From NCBI GenBank assembly GCA_002270295.1, contig NISF01000002.1, positions 248,001 to 312,000 of the forward strand: a stretch of DNA of 64,000 bases. Direction: 5' to 3'. The position numbers were made by a program, and so were the translations under genes. Shown piece after piece: positions 37,797 to 49,009 of the stretch. A model generated the notes under the pieces. It was not told the DNA's origin. It saw only the letters and a list, made by a program, of their open reading frames with translations, and did not search any database. The DNA comes from Enterobacter sp. 10-1. Its GTDB lineage: Bacteria > Pseudomonadota > Gammaproteobacteria > Enterobacterales > Enterobacteriaceae. Each line of letters opens with the position of its first letter. Position 1 is the first letter of the stretch.

Positions 37797-40700
37797 GAGG
37801 CGATCTCCTGAACTTCGCCGGCAAACAGGGCGTCCAGGCCGTCGATTAGCGGCCGCTCGGGGCGCGTGGTAAATATCCCCTGCCCGCCGTCCTGTCCGTC
37901 CATTCCGCGTAAAAAGAGATAAATGACGCCGCCAAAATGGCGCTCATAGTCATAGTCAGCAATGCGGTGGCGTAAATAGCGGTGCAGCGCCAGGCTATAG
38001 AGCTGGTACTGTAAATCATAGCGGTGCGTGCGCATCGCCTGCGCCATCGCCTGTCGGGTGTAGGCTTCGCGATCGTCCCCCAGCCAGTTGGATTTGTAGT
38101 CCAGCAGGTAGTAGCGATCGTTATGACGAAACACCAGGTCGATAAACCCTTTCAGCATTCCGCGTACCTGACGGAAATCAAGCTCCGGGCACTGCGCCGA
38201 AAGCGGGTCGTAGCGGCGAACCAGCGCGTCCAGGCGCCGCGGATCCAGCGGGGCCGCAATGGGTAAATAAAACGCCATCTCAACCTGCTTATCCGCCGCA
38301 GTCAGCTGATTCAGCGCGATACCGGCGCCCGGCAGCGGCGTGCGCAGCACATCATCCAGCCATTGGGTCAGCACCGGCGTCCACTGTTCGCCAAATCCGC
38401 CGGACTGCAGCTTTTCCGCCATCCAGCCGGCGGGAACCGGCTGGGTAAAGTCGAGATCTTCAAACAGGCCGTGCAGAAATGTCCCCGGCGACGCCCCGCG
38501 CGGGAACTGATGGGGAGTGAGCTGTGGCTCCTCGATCACCTCTCCCACGCCGGCGGCGTCAACGTCAAGACGGGGCAGTAAATCCTGCGCCGGGCTGTGG
38601 CCATGCTGCTGTAGCCCGGAGTAGCTGGTGACCCGCCAGTCATCGACGATCGCACGCGCCAGCATTCGTGCCGACAGCGGGGGGAGAACCTCCTGCGGCG
38701 CCTGCCAGGGTTGCCGATCGGCGACGCCGGGGGTTTGCAGCGCAATATCCGCGCTGCAGAATGCCTGCAGGCGGGCCGTCAGCCCCGCGGCATCCATCGC
38801 TTCGCCTCCCTGCAGAAGGCGCCCCAGCGCGCTGTGGTGAAAATCACTGTCGCCCGGCTTGTCGCTGCGCCGGGTGCTGAGCGGCGCCACGCCAAGACTG
38901 CAGTGCCAGACCGCTCGCGTCAGGGCCACGTATAGCAAACGCAAATCCTCCGCCAGACGCTCCGCTTCCGCCAGCTCGAGGCTCCCCTCATTCTGTTCAA
39001 GGTCGAGCACCGCCGCAAAGGAGTCGCGATCGTGATAAAACGCCTGATCCTGCTTACGGAAGCGGGCGATAAACGGCAGCCACACCAGCGGGTATTCCAG
39101 CCCTTTCGATTTATGTACGGTGACGATTTGCACCAGATGCTTGTCGCTTTCCAGGCGCATCTGCTGGCTGGAGGCATTGCTATCCGGCTCGGCGATGCGC
39201 TGCGTCAGCCAACGCACCAGCGCATGCTCGCTTTCCAGCTGGTTGGCCGCTTCCTGCAGCAGTTCGCTGATATGCAGGATATCGGTTAAGCGCCGCTCGC
39301 CGCCGCTCGTCACCAGCAGATTTTCGGCGATGTTCCGGGTGGTCATCAGCGCTCTCAGCATCGGCATGACCCCGCGCTGGCGCCAGATGCGGCGATAGTC
39401 GCTAAACTCTTCAACCAGCGCATCCCACGCGCGCTCATCCTGGTTCAGGTTTTCAATATCGAGAGCGTTCAGACCGAAAATCGAGGTCGCCAGCGCGCTG
39501 CGCAGCGTGTTTTCTCGTTCGGGCGCCAGCGCCGCCTGTAGTACCCACAGCAGCTCCTGCGCTTCCGGCGTTTCAAATACGCTATCGCGGTTGGAGAGAT
39601 AGACCGATGGAATGGCCAGAACCTGCAGCGCATCGCGGATCAGCGATGCCTCCTGGCGATTACGCACCAGCACCGTGATATCGGAAGCCTGCACCGGCCG
39701 AGCGCGATCGTCGCGCCACAGCAGCGCCCGCCCCTGCTGGCCGGCGCTAAGCCAGTCACGAATTTGCGCTGCGCAGAGCTGCGCCATAAAGGTTTGATAA
39801 TCCCCCGCGCCCACCGCTTCGCCCGGCATCAGCCAGATGTTCATTGCCGGAACCACGTCGTCGTCGACGGTAAAACGCAGATGCTGGTTTTTCGGCGCCG
39901 ACTTCACCGGCAGGAACGGGATTTCGCGGAACATGAACGGATTATCGCTGAGGCTAAACAGGCGATTGACGCTATCCACCATCCCCGGAGAGGAGCGCCA
40001 GTTGGTATCCAGCGTGTAGTGAGCGGCAACGTCGCCGCGCGCCTTCATATAGGTAAAGATATCCGCGCCGCGAAAGGCATAAATGGCCTGTTTGGGATCG
40101 CCGATAAGCAGCAGCGCCGTATCCGGCTGCCGCCGCCAGATGCGGCGAAAAATGCGGTACTGCTGCGGGTCGGTATCCTGGAACTCATCAATCATCGCCA
40201 CCGGAAAACGCTGACGGATCGCGCTGGCCAGCGCTTCGCCGCTTTCGCTGCGTAGGGCATCATCGAGGCGGCTGAGCATGTCATCAAAACCGAGCTCTCC
40301 GCGGCGACGTTTTTCCCGCGCCACCGCTTCGCGGATCTCCACCATTGCCCGGGCGATCACCAGATCGGTAAGGGTCAGCGGCGCGGAGAGAAGCGCCTCA
40401 ATCGCGCTAAACAGCGGGTGAACCGGCGGTTCGCCACCCGCTTTGGTACGTTCATGCAGGAACGGCCGGGAGAATTTCTCCAGCGCCTCCGGCAGCCGGT
40501 AGCTCAGGGTCTCTTCCTGCGCCCAGAGGCTGACTTTCTCTATCCATTTCCCCTGATTGCCGCGATTGAATTTACGCCGATCGAGGCCGGAATTTTCCAG
40601 CACGCTTTCAATCTCGCCCACCTGCTCGCGCCACTGCAGCTTCACCGCGTCGATGCGATCGATGATTTGCCGATGGCGTTCGGCCAGCGTCTCTTCCTGC

Positions 40701-41338
40701 GCCGGCGGGGATTTAAGCTGCGGGGCTTCGCCCTGTAGCCAGCGGTCGAGGGATTTCAACAGATCGCGCGGGCCTTTCCACGCTTCGTGGATAACCGCCG
40801 CGATCTCGCGCGGGAGCGGGTAGCAGTGGCGGCGCCAGAAATCGGCGCAGGCCTGGTAACGGAGCCGGGATTCGTCCTCGATCAGCTGCTGTTCGAAGAG
40901 CATGCCGGACTCAAACGCGTTGAGGCTGAGCATGCGCTGGCAGAAGCCGTGAATGGTGAAAACCGCCGCTTCGTCCATCTGCCTTTCCGCCAGCATCAGC
41001 GTTTGCGCGGCCTGGTTTTTGTCCGGAATTTCCGCCAGCAGCGCGGCGTAGAGAGGGTCGGAGGCCGTTTCACGCAGGCAGGCGATACGCAGAGCGTGGA
41101 TATTGCTGCGGATACGACCGCGCAGCTCCTCGGTCGCCGCCTCGGTGAAGGTCACCACCAGCAGCTCCTCCACGCTTACCGGCCGGGGAAAGGCGGATTC
41201 TCCGCCCAGCCCCAGCAGCAGCCGGAGGTACAGCGCCGCGATGGTAAAGGTCTTTCCGGTGCCCGCAGAGGCTTCTATCAGGCGCTCGCCCGTCAGGGGC
41301 AAGCGCAGGGGGTCAAGAGGCTCGGCGGTTTCGGTCAT
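37793..41338 (-). CDS. recB: RecB, exonuclease V beta subunit (helicase-nuclease)
   Basis: This is the 3'-5' helicase and the only nuclease active site of RecBCD; it also loads RecA. The 1181-residue protein has the SF1A Walker A motif [11 protein letters not shown] (22-32), the DEXX-type MIDEFQDTD, and [12 protein letters not shown] in the second RecA-like half. The C-terminal nuclease domain has [11 protein letters not shown] with catalytic Asp and Lys. It overlaps ptrA and recD by four bases each, giving a continuous ptrA-recB-recD translation unit. Confidence 0.98.
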   Translation of the reverse strand: MTETAEPLDPLRLPLTGERLIEASAGTGKTFTIAALYLRLLLGLGGESAFPRPVSVEELLVVTFTEAATEELRGRIRSNIHALRIACLRETASDPLYAALLAEIPDKNQAAQTLMLAERQMDEAAVFTIHGFCQRMLSLNAFESGMLFEQQLIEDESRLRYQACADFWRRHCYPLPREIAAVIHEAWKGPRDLLKSLDRWLQGEAPQLKSPPAQEETLAERHRQIIDRIDAVKLQWREQVGEIESVLENSGLDRRKFNRGNQGKWIEKVSLWAQEETLSYRLPEALEKFSRPFLHERTKAGGEPPVHPLFSAIEALLSAPLTLTDLVIARAMVEIREAVAREKRRRGELGFDDMLSRLDDALRSESGEALASAIRQRFPVAMIDEFQDTDPQQYRIFRRIWRRQPDTALLLIGDPKQAIYAFRGADIFTYMKARGDVAAHYTLDTNWRSSPGMVDSVNRLFSLSDNPFMFREIPFLPVKSAPKNQHLRFTVDDDVVPAMNIWLMPGEAVGAGDYQTFMAQLCAAQIRDWLSAGQQGRALLWRDDRARPVQASDITVLVRNRQEASLIRDALQVLAIPSVYLSNRDSVFETPEAQELLWVLQAALAPERENTLRSALATSIFGLNALDIENLNQDERAWDALVEEFSDYRRIWRQRGVMPMLRALMTTRNIAENLLVTSGGERRLTDILHISELLQEAANQLESEHALVRWLTQRIAEPDSNASSQQMRLESDKHLVQIVTVHKSKGLEYPLVWLPFIARFRKQDQAFYHDRDSFAAVLDLEQNEGSLELAEAERLAEDLRLLYVALTRAVWHCSLGVAPLSTRRSDKPGDSDFHHSALGRLLQGGEAMDAAGLTARLQAFCSADIALQTPGVADRQPWQAPQEVLPPLSARMLARAIVDDWRVTSYSGLQQHGHSPAQDLLPRLDVDAAGVGEVIEEPQLTPHQFPRGASPGTFLHGLFEDLDFTQPVPAGWMAEKLQSGGFGEQWTPVLTQWLDDVLRTPLPGAGIALNQLTAADKQVEMAFYLPIAAPLDPRRLDALVRRYDPLSAQCPELDFRQVRGMLKGFIDLVFRHNDRYYLLDYKSNWLGDDREAYTRQAMAQAMRTHRYDLQYQLYSLALHRYLRHRIADYDYERHFGGVIYLFLRGMDGQDGGQGIFTTRPERPLIDGLDALFAGEVQEIAS

Positions 41339-44220
41339 TCATTCTCTCGCATCAGGGGTAAGGATTTCTGCAATGCGCTGACGGTTTCCCAGACTTTGCC
41401 ACCCGGCGGAAGGGCGTAATCCGTTTTACCGTTCTGGCTACCGGATACCTGGGATAATATCGCCATGCCCTGCGGATCCACCACCGTCTGATGGAAGAAG
41501 TCGGCAAGCTTTTGCGGCGTCAGCAGTTTAATCTGAGCCACTACTTTATCACGTGAATCGAAGCGCATATTACCGCGATCGAAATCTTTGCTCAGCTGCG
41601 AGGCTTCCCCGCCCAAAGTTTGCGGTGCCTGCATCATCTGGGCGATCGTCGCCTGCTGAATTTGGGCAAACTCTTCCGGAGTCATCGCCCTCAGCTTTGC
41701 TTCCGCCGTCGGGAAGAAGGCCTGGAAACGCTGCCACAGGAAGGCGGGCTGCTTATCGCTGCTTTGCAGCAGGAAGCCAACGCCCCACTGGCGACCGACG
41801 TTCATCGAAAACGCGAACACCGCATAGCCCAGCTGTTCTTCAGTACGCAGCTGGTTATAGAACCACGGCTGGATAATTTGCCCGAGCAGAGAGCTGGCGG
41901 CAGAGCTGCTGTACTCATCGATATTGGGCGGCGCAAAGACCGCGGCCAGCGCCGAGTCGGTGCTGCTGCCGGTTTTTTCAAAAATGGCCAGCTGCTTGCT
42001 ATTCACCAGCACGTCTTTATTCCGGCACCATTCGTTCCCGTCGGAGCCCAGCTGTTGCTGAATGTGGCGCGCCATATCGGTGGATTGCCCGGCGGTCAGG
42101 TTGCCAATCACCAGCAGCTCCGGACGCCCTTTCGCTTTCAGGTTGTCACGGTATGCCAGAACCTCCTTGAGGGTGATTGCTGGCAGCAGCGCCCGGCGCT
42201 CCTCACGCTGGAAGTACGGCACCTGCGACACCATCTGGGCCGGCATAATCGCCTGATCGTACGCTTTGCCTTTATCCGCCGAGTCCATCATCTGCGCGTA
42301 CCAGGATTTCGCCTGTTCCAGCTGCTCTTCGGTCGGCGCGTAGCTGAAGTAGCCGTCCAGCAGCGCGGTGAACAGCTGCGGCAGCCGCTGGGTATAGCCG
42401 TTAGCGTTAACCATCAGCCCGTTGTTAGCGCCGGTAGAGAAAGTGATGCCTCCCACCGCGGCCTGGTTGCTGAGCTGGTCGAGGGCAATCCCCGCCAGAT
42501 AATCGTTGAGGGCAAACATCACCTGGCTTCTGGCGCTGTCCATCGCCTGCGGATTACGCAGCACCAGCGACACGTCGGCCTTCGGCTCGCTGGCGAAGAA
42601 CTGGCTCGGGGCATAAACTACCCGCAGGGTCGGCTCATCGACGATCAGCTGCGGATGCGGATAGGCTTTATCGCTGTTGATAAGCGTGAAGTCGTCCGGA
42701 ATATAGGGGTTCAGCACCGGCAGATTCAGCGCGATCGCGCTGGCTTTCTGCTGCCAGTCGCTAAAGGTCTGCGGGCTGATTTTATCGACCTGATACGGCG
42801 CGTTGACGAAATAGGCCGTTTTGTTATGCGGCTCCTGCGGGCTGATATACCAAACGCGCGCGTTTTGCGGGGTCATCATCGCCAGGCGGTCTTTAATCGC
42901 CTGCGGATCGTAGCGATCGGCAATATTCACCACGTCCAGAGTATGCTCTACCGGCACGCGGATCATGGTGTCCGCCAGCCATTCAACGTAGTCCATATCG
43001 CGGTTGATTGAGGGATAGCGGAAGTCGAGCGCCAGGACATGCGCCAGCTCGTCGAAATAGCGCTTATCGATGCCCTGGGTGCGCAGCAGGCTGAGGTAGC
43101 TGAAGATCGCCGCGGCAACCTCGTCACGATGCGCCAGGCCCTTATCGGTCAGGGTTGCGGAAATCGCCAGCACCCCGCTGTTGCCGTTCACCACCGGATC
43201 GGAGTCCGCGCGTATACCTTCAACCAGGCCCTGCTTCTGCAGCCAGTCGGACAGCGTGCCGGGGCTGCGGTTGCCGATCATATAGGTCACCAGCTCGTCG
43301 GTCTTGCTGCGGAACTGCTCGCTGTTGTTATCGATGCGGAATTCAACGCGCAGCACTTTACGAGGCATCGCCGGCACGTAGTGGATGATGATGCCCTTTT
43401 GCGCATCGGTCACTACCGGAACGTTAATCACCGGCCTGTCGATATTATGATTCGGCACCCGGCCGTAGGTTTTGGCGGCGATACTCGCCAGCTCCGGCAG
43501 CGGTTTATTGCTGTAAATAACCGCCTTCATCAGGTTAGCGGAGTACCAGCTGTCGCGGAAGGTATGCAGCGCATCAAGAACCGGTTTTCCCGGCTTGTCG
43601 CTTAGCGTTTCAAGGTTACCGCCGGAAAAATGCGCCGCCGGGTGCGACGGGTTTATGGTTTCGGCACTCACCTGAGCCATGCGCATCCCGTCACGGGTCC
43701 GCGCCATGGTCAATTCGGCATTGACCGCATTGCGCTCACGGTCGGCATATTTTTTATCCAGCAGCGGAGAGGCAATGGCATCCGCCAGGCGATCGACCGC
43801 CCCGTCCAGCGCATCATTTTCAACTTCGAGATAGAAAGCCGTGCGATAGGGCGCGGTGCTGGCGTTGTGGCTGCCGCCGTGCATTTTCAGGAACTCTGCG
43901 AGGCTGTCGGGCTGCGGATAGTTCTTCGAGCCCATTAGCGTCATGTGCTCGAGAAAGTGCGCCAGGCCCTGGTGCTCTTCCGGGTCCTGCAGCGACCCCA
44001 CCGGCACCACCAGCGCCGACAGTGATTTTACCGCCTGCGGATCGGAAACCAGCAGAACGATCATGCCATTATCGAGGTGGATCGCCTGATACTGACGCGG
44101 ATCTTTTTCGCTTTTACGGATGGATTCCTGAACGGGCTGCCATCCGCTATCTGCCTGACTTAACGGCGCCCAAAGGGCTGCCAGCACTACAATAACCTTG
44201 AACCATAAACTACGGGGCAT
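41335..44220 (-). CDS. ptrA: PtrA (pitrilysin, protease III), periplasmic zinc metalloprotease
   Basis: This periplasmic M16-family protease degrades peptides such as insulin B chain. The 961-residue protein has a signal peptide (MPRSLWFKVIVVLAALWAPL, cleavage near SQA-DSG). The inverted zinc motif HFLEH is at residues 88-92 (His88, Glu91, His92 as in E. coli), with a downstream Glu in NAELTMAR. An inactive second M16 half follows. It is embedded between recC and recB, the normal enterobacterial order, with no link to DNA repair. The 129-base gap to recC probably holds its promoter. Confidence 0.97.
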   Translation of the reverse strand: MPRSLWFKVIVVLAALWAPLSQADSGWQPVQESIRKSEKDPRQYQAIHLDNGMIVLLVSDPQAVKSLSALVVPVGSLQDPEEHQGLAHFLEHMTLMGSKNYPQPDSLAEFLKMHGGSHNASTAPYRTAFYLEVENDALDGAVDRLADAIASPLLDKKYADRERNAVNAELTMARTRDGMRMAQVSAETINPSHPAAHFSGGNLETLSDKPGKPVLDALHTFRDSWYSANLMKAVIYSNKPLPELASIAAKTYGRVPNHNIDRPVINVPVVTDAQKGIIIHYVPAMPRKVLRVEFRIDNNSEQFRSKTDELVTYMIGNRSPGTLSDWLQKQGLVEGIRADSDPVVNGNSGVLAISATLTDKGLAHRDEVAAAIFSYLSLLRTQGIDKRYFDELAHVLALDFRYPSINRDMDYVEWLADTMIRVPVEHTLDVVNIADRYDPQAIKDRLAMMTPQNARVWYISPQEPHNKTAYFVNAPYQVDKISPQTFSDWQQKASAIALNLPVLNPYIPDDFTLINSDKAYPHPQLIVDEPTLRVVYAPSQFFASEPKADVSLVLRNPQAMDSARSQVMFALNDYLAGIALDQLSNQAAVGGITFSTGANNGLMVNANGYTQRLPQLFTALLDGYFSYAPTEEQLEQAKSWYAQMMDSADKGKAYDQAIMPAQMVSQVPYFQREERRALLPAITLKEVLAYRDNLKAKGRPELLVIGNLTAGQSTDMARHIQQQLGSDGNEWCRNKDVLVNSKQLAIFEKTGSSTDSALAAVFAPPNIDEYSSSAASSLLGQIIQPWFYNQLRTEEQLGYAVFAFSMNVGRQWGVGFLLQSSDKQPAFLWQRFQAFFPTAEAKLRAMTPEEFAQIQQATIAQMMQAPQTLGGEASQLSKDFDRGNMRFDSRDKVVAQIKLLTPQKLADFFHQTVVDPQGMAILSQVSGSQNGKTDYALPPGGKVWETVSALQKSLPLMRENE

Positions 44221-44349
44221 TCACGGACCTCACCATTAACAAACTTTTCGCTGTGCAGAGCCAGCGTTGATAAAAAACATCAGTCCGTGATTCGTTGCGC
44301 ATGATAATTGAAGAGCCGTCATCTGCGCAATTTTTATACTATGACAATT

Positions 44350-47300
44350 TTATTCGGACTGATGGAAACGAAATACCGGCAACAGATAACGCTGCGCCTG
44401 AGCAATAATTTCGTCATAGTAAGCAGGCTCAAGGGTGCGCCACAGGCGCTGGTACCAGACATCGCTACCCTCACCGCTAATCACCATATTGCCTTCATAC
44501 GCCTGCAGAAACTTGCTGCGCGCTTTTTGCTGCGTCTCGTCGTCCAATAACATGACATCCTTTTCGGCGTCATAACAGGCTTTTAGCCATGCCCCCGCGC
44601 TTTCAGGCAGCAGCAGCAGCGGCTTTGACATGCCCTGTAAATAGCCGGCAACCAGCTCATCAAGATATGCCTTCGCCTGCTCCTGCGCCAGCGGCGGGAA
44701 ACGCCATTCGCCCTCTTTACGCACCAGCAGACGGCTGGTGCCGGAGCCGCCGCCAGCACAGTAGACAAGGTGCTCCAGCCAAAGTTGCATTCCCTGCGCC
44801 ACGCTGAGCAGCGAAGGCCGCCAGCGCAGCAGGCCGTCAGATTGTACCTGCTGCAGCCACCCCGTAATGTTGACACCGTTACATTGCAGATCGATTTCCA
44901 TGCTTTGCCCCGGCTGGCGGCTGGCCACCACCCGTTCCGCGAGGTTCTGCATCTCCTGGCGCTGGGTCTCCCAGGCCAGTTCGCCGAAGGCTCCGTAGGG
45001 TAATTCGCCCGCCGCGCGGAAGCGGCGGTACATCACCGAGGCATCCTGCTGTTCAATCAGCGTATTCAGCAGCTGCTGATTGAGCTGGTAGCGGCTCAGC
45101 CCTTCGAGGGTGAACGGTTCGTCGTCCGGGATCCCGCTCTCTTCTGAGCGGAAATTTACCCGCAGCCGCTGCTGAAAGAAGGCGCGAACCGGATGCTGCC
45201 AGAAGCGCAGCAGCTGTTCAAACGGCAGAGTGTCGATTTCCGCCGCCGGAAGCGGCTGGATAAAGTCGCCGTGCGCCTCCCCCTGCTGGCTGGCGGCAGC
45301 CAGCCATTCCCGGGCGTAGCTTTGCTCTTCATCGTCGCGGAAGTTGGCCGTATCGAAGGGCATGCGGCTATGCAAATGGGTAATATGCGCTTTGACCCGC
45401 CGCTCGCTGGCGTCACAGTCCAGTTCCTCATCGCCCGCCAGGCAGTGGCTCTGGCCGATATAATCCGCCAGCTCCTGTACCAGCACCGATGGGTAGCGTT
45501 CGCTATTATCCTGGATTGAGCGGCCGATATAGCTGATATAGAGCTTCTGCTCGGCCGACATCAGCGCTTCGAGGAACAGGTAGCGGTCATCATCGCGGCG
45601 GCTGCGGTCGCCGCGCTGCGGCTTCTGGCTCATTAAGTCAAAGCCTAGCGGCGCCAGGGCGCGTGGGTAAACGCCGTCATTCATCCCCAGCAGACAAACG
45701 ACTTTGAACGGGATAGAGCGCATTGGCATCAGGGTACAGATATTGACCGGGCCGGCCAGGAAACGCTGGCTGATACGCTGCTGATCGAGGCGCTGCGCCA
45801 GCTCATCGCGCAGTAAAGAGAGCGGCACCGTCTGCGCATACTGCGCCTGCGCGCCTTCGCCAATCACCGCCTGCCACTGCTGTTCAATCAGCGCCAGCGC
45901 GGCTTCCGTTTCGCTGTCGGGCAGGAAAAAGTCGTCCAGCAGGCCCCGGCACAGCGGCAGCCATTCCGCCAGCGGACGTTCAACCGCGAGCTCCCGACGC
46001 CAGAGGTTGAGCTGCATCAGCAGCGACGCCAGGTTGCCCACCAGTTCGGCAATCAGCCCGCTGGACTCGTCGTACGGCAGGACCGACTGCCACTCTCCCT
46101 GGCTGCTGTCCATCGCGTAGCCCAGCAGCATACGCGTGAGGCCAAAGCGCCAGGTGTGCTGCCCGGTGGCGGGGAGATCCAGCTCGCGCACGTTATCGTC
46201 ATCCATGCCCCAGCGCACGCCGGATTCGTTCACCCACTGACGCAGGTAGCGCAGCCCTTCTTCGTCGATATTAAAACGCGCCGCCAGCACCGGGACATCC
46301 AGCAGAGCCAGCACGTCTTCGCTGGCAAAGCGGCTGTCGGGCAGGGAAAGAAGCGTGATGAACGCCTGCAGCGCCGGATGCGATTCGCGGGCCCGGCGGT
46401 CCGAGATGGCCCACGGCAGCCAGCGCTCGCCGCTGGCGGCACCGAACACCGCTTGTATATAGGGGCTGTAGCTGTCGATATCCGCCACCATCACGATAAT
46501 ATCGCGCGGCGTAAGGTCGGGGTCCTCCTCCAGCATCGCCAGCAGCCGGTCGTGCAGCACTTCTACTTCGCGCTGCGGGCTATGGCAAACGTGAATGCTC
46601 AGGCTGCGGTCGTTGGGAGCGAGCAGGCGCTTGCTGCGGCTATGAGCAAACTCTTGCGCCGTACGCCCCGCCACCGCCATATTGCGCAGCTCAAGGATGT
46701 CAGACTGCAGGTTATGCAGCAGGTTATCCGAAGCGATATCCACAAATGCATCCAGCTCTTCGTAACGCTCCAGCCCGGCCAGCAGATAGATGTAGTCCCG
46801 CCCCAGCTTGCCCCATGAGGCCAGCAGCGGGTTACCGATATCCTGTTCACCGTCGTCGTTAAACAGGCCGGGTGCCTGCTCTGCATCGCGAAATAGCGGT
46901 AGCTCTCGCGGCTCGCGATGGTGGCGGCGCTGACGCGACATCAGCTTTGCCAGAAACGCCGGATCTTTAATATCGCCCCAGTAGTAGCGGCACGGGTTGG
47001 TGAAAAGAACGTATACATCAACGTGTTTTCCGAGAGCCTGCAGCGCCTGCAGGTAGACCGGCGGCAGCGCCGAAATACCGCAAATAAAGACCCGCGACGG
47101 CAGCCCGGCCGGCGGCTCATCCGCGGCCTCAAGCGTGCTGATAAAACGCTGGTACAGGTTGGCGCGATGCCACAGTGGCTGTCCCAGCTCGGCGGTATGT
47201 TCGACTAACGCCTTCCACAGCGGCGCCTGCCACTGCTGGGCGTCTCCCAGACCGTCAACGCGCTCGTCTGCTTCCCAGCGCATCAGCCATTCCGGGCGAT

Positions 47301-47721
47301 AGACCAGATACTGGTCGTAGAGATCCGCCACCCTGGCGGCCAGCTGGAATAGCTTACGCTTGTCGCTGTCGTCGCTGAGGTAGTGGCGCAGCAGGGCGAA
47401 GGCTTCGTCATCCAGCCTCTGCGGCAACAGGGTCATCAGCTTCCAGCTCATGCTCTGTTTGCTAAACGCGCTTTCGCCGGGGATATCGGAGAGCACGCGC
47501 ACAAACATATCCCAGATAAAGCTCGCCGGGAGAGGAAACTCGATGTTGGCGGCAATACCGAAGCGTTTTGCCAGCGTCATCTGCAGCCATTGCGCCATCC
47601 CGGTACTTTGCACCAGCACCATTTCCGGCTTGAAAGGGTCGTCCAGCCGCTGGCGCTCGACGATAAACTCCATCAGCGCTTCAAGGACATCCAGACGGTT
47701 TGAGTGGTACACCCTTAACAT
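44350..47721 (-). CDS. recC: RecC, exonuclease V gamma subunit (Chi recognition)
   Basis: RecC holds RecB and RecD together, splits the DNA strands and reads Chi in the 3' strand. The 1123-residue protein starts MLRVYHSNRLDVLEALMEF. It has an inactive helicase fold and an inactive nuclease-like C-terminal domain, so no intact Walker A is expected, and I see none. Length is within one residue of E. coli RecC. It follows ppdC by 12 bases and is probably read partly from the ppdA operon. Confidence 0.97.
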   Translation of the reverse strand: MLRVYHSNRLDVLEALMEFIVERQRLDDPFKPEMVLVQSTGMAQWLQMTLAKRFGIAANIEFPLPASFIWDMFVRVLSDIPGESAFSKQSMSWKLMTLLPQRLDDEAFALLRHYLSDDSDKRKLFQLAARVADLYDQYLVYRPEWLMRWEADERVDGLGDAQQWQAPLWKALVEHTAELGQPLWHRANLYQRFISTLEAADEPPAGLPSRVFICGISALPPVYLQALQALGKHVDVYVLFTNPCRYYWGDIKDPAFLAKLMSRQRRHHREPRELPLFRDAEQAPGLFNDDGEQDIGNPLLASWGKLGRDYIYLLAGLERYEELDAFVDIASDNLLHNLQSDILELRNMAVAGRTAQEFAHSRSKRLLAPNDRSLSIHVCHSPQREVEVLHDRLLAMLEEDPDLTPRDIIVMVADIDSYSPYIQAVFGAASGERWLPWAISDRRARESHPALQAFITLLSLPDSRFASEDVLALLDVPVLAARFNIDEEGLRYLRQWVNESGVRWGMDDDNVRELDLPATGQHTWRFGLTRMLLGYAMDSSQGEWQSVLPYDESSGLIAELVGNLASLLMQLNLWRRELAVERPLAEWLPLCRGLLDDFFLPDSETEAALALIEQQWQAVIGEGAQAQYAQTVPLSLLRDELAQRLDQQRISQRFLAGPVNICTLMPMRSIPFKVVCLLGMNDGVYPRALAPLGFDLMSQKPQRGDRSRRDDDRYLFLEALMSAEQKLYISYIGRSIQDNSERYPSVLVQELADYIGQSHCLAGDEELDCDASERRVKAHITHLHSRMPFDTANFRDDEEQSYAREWLAAASQQGEAHGDFIQPLPAAEIDTLPFEQLLRFWQHPVRAFFQQRLRVNFRSEESGIPDDEPFTLEGLSRYQLNQQLLNTLIEQQDASVMYRRFRAAGELPYGAFGELAWETQRQEMQNLAERVVASRQPGQSMEIDLQCNGVNITGWLQQVQSDGLLRWRPSLLSVAQGMQLWLEHLVYCAGGGSGTSRLLVRKEGEWRFPPLAQEQAKAYLDELVAGYLQGMSKPLLLLPESAGAWLKACYDAEKDVMLLDDETQQKARSKFLQAYEGNMVISGEGSDVWYQRLWRTLEPAYYDEIIAQAQRYLLPVFRFHQSE

Positions 47722-47733
47722 ATTCGCTCCTGA

Positions 47734-48057
47734 CTACTGGCTGACCGGACAATGCAGCCGGGTCATCTGTACCCGCTTTTCCAGCGGCATGGTGATCGTT
47801 ACCGTGATGCTGACACATCTTGCTGTCGATGTCTGCAAGCGGGTAATGCTCCCGCTTGCCGGGGATTCTGGCGGCTTGAGCTGCCCATAGCGCCACGCGT
47901 CTCGCCACAGCTGGCGATACTGGTTTAGCTGAGTAAAGCCGCCGGCCAGCCCCCGCTGGTAGCCGCTAAGGGCGGTAATAACCATCACCAGCAGCGCCGT
48001 TGCGAGGATCGTTTCCGGCAGGCTAAAGCCCCGCTGGCGGCTCAGGGCATCTGACAT
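47734..48057 (-). CDS. ppdC: PpdC, prepilin-peptidase-dependent pseudopilin-like protein
   Basis: This is a small type IV pilin-like protein of unknown role. The 107-residue protein has the prepilin motif RQRGFSLPETILA near residues 6-18: a basic leader, Gly at -1, Phe at +1 and Glu at +5. A hydrophobic helix follows, and a C-terminal part with two Cys that may pair. I start at MSDALSRQ (48057) because the leader of a prepilin is short; the longer frame runs through ygdB. It overlaps ygdB by 16 bases. Confidence 0.9.
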   Translation of the reverse strand: MSDALSRQRGFSLPETILATALLVMVITALSGYQRGLAGGFTQLNQYRQLWRDAWRYGQLKPPESPASGSITRLQTSTARCVSITVTITMPLEKRVQMTRLHCPVSQ

Positions 48058-48449
48058 AGGCTCGGCTCCTTCAGCGGGCAAAAATCGCTCCAGCCGTGGG
48101 GCGAGAAGCGCACGCTTCCCTGCTCCACCCGGCCAGAGTGCCACAGCAGCACGCGGCCGCTGGCGGCGATCAGCAGCGCCGACGCATCGCTAAATACCCG
48201 CAGACAGACGTGCCAGCCTTCGGCGCCCGACCGTCGACACGCCTGCGCATCCTGCGCTGACCAGGTTAGCGTTTTCCCCCACTGCAGGGCGGAGTGCGCG
48301 CCAGCGGTATCGCGCAGCGCCCGGGTTTCGCCGGCGGTTTGCGCCAGCAGCGAGCGCTGCTGCTGGTTGAGCCCCTGCAGCAGCAGGCTGCCGAGCGCCA
48401 GCAGGAGCAGCACCATCAGCAGCGAAGAGAGCCCGCGCTGACGGTTCAC
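48042..48449 (-). CDS. ygdB: YgdB, pseudopilin-operon protein of unknown function
   Basis: This 135-residue protein lies between ppdB and ppdC. It has a very short basic leader (MNRQRG) followed by a strongly hydrophobic helix (LSSLLMVLLLLALGSLLLQ). That looks like a pilin-type membrane anchor, though +5 is Leu (LSSLL) rather than the usual Glu, as in PilX/GspK-type minor pseudopilins. Four Cys are in the C-terminal part. The ATGA start overlaps ppdB. Function unknown; E. coli has the same gene in the same place. Confidence 0.9.
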   Translation of the reverse strand: MNRQRGLSSLLMVLLLLALGSLLLQGLNQQQRSLLAQTAGETRALRDTAGAHSALQWGKTLTWSAQDAQACRRSGAEGWHVCLRVFSDASALLIAASGRVLLWHSGRVEQGSVRFSPHGWSDFCPLKEPSLCQMP

Positions 48450-49009
48450 AGGTTATACCCCGTCACGCTGTATTCCGCCTGCGCCGTGATGCGGTGATCC
48501 AGCGTCGAGCGCGCGGCCAGCATGATGCTAAGCTCCGGAGCGAAGCCGGTAATATTGTGGCGCTTAACCTGAAAGCGGGTCACCTCGATGGCGCTGGGGT
48601 TGGTCATTCTCTCCCAGCCTTGCTCGCCGCAGCTGGTCGCGCCGCGCCGGGTTTCGAGCGCGCCATTGCGCAGCCGAAACCCCGTCGCATCAGACATAGC
48701 CTCCGGCGAGGTATTCCAGACGCCGTCGCTCGCGCTGTCCCAGCGGACGATCGCGCAATCACCGCTGCCGGCAATGTGCAGCGGCTGCCCAACGCAGCTG
48801 CCGCGACAATAGCCGGCTCGCTGCAAATGCTTAGCAACCGTGAACAGCCGCTGCCAGAGCTCATTATCCAGGGAGTGCTGTTGGGTCTGTTTCAGCACCT
48901 GTCGCTGCAGCGCGGGCAGAAAGCGCGCGGTTCCGAGGAGCAAAACGGAGCCAATGGCCATCGCAATCAGCGTCTCTGGCAGCGAGAACCCTCGCGCGTC
49001 TACAGACAT
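48446..49009 (-). CDS. ppdB: PpdB, prepilin-peptidase-dependent protein (GspJ/PilW-like)
   Basis: This 187-residue pseudopilin-like protein has the motif ARGFSLPETLIAMAIG near residues 5-20: cleavage after Gly and Glu at +5, then a hydrophobic helix. Its size and Cys-bearing C-terminal domain resemble GspJ/PilW minor pilins that start pilus assembly. I use the second in-frame ATG (MSVDARG) because it gives a short leader and the E. coli length. It overlaps ppdA by 10 bases and ygdB by four. Physiological role uncertain. Confidence 0.9.
   Translation of the reverse strand: MSVDARGFSLPETLIAMAIGSVLLLGTARFLPALQRQVLKQTQQHSLDNELWQRLFTVAKHLQRAGYCRGSCVGQPLHIAGSGDCAIVRWDSASDGVWNTSPEAMSDATGFRLRNGALETRRGATSCGEQGWERMTNPSAIEVTRFQVKRHNITGFAPELSIMLAARSTLDHRITAQAEYSVTGYNL

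Noticed and set aside
44350..47721. RecC lacking a Walker A motif as a sign of decay
   Set aside because: RecC is an inactive helicase/nuclease relative in all enterobacteria, so the absence is normal.
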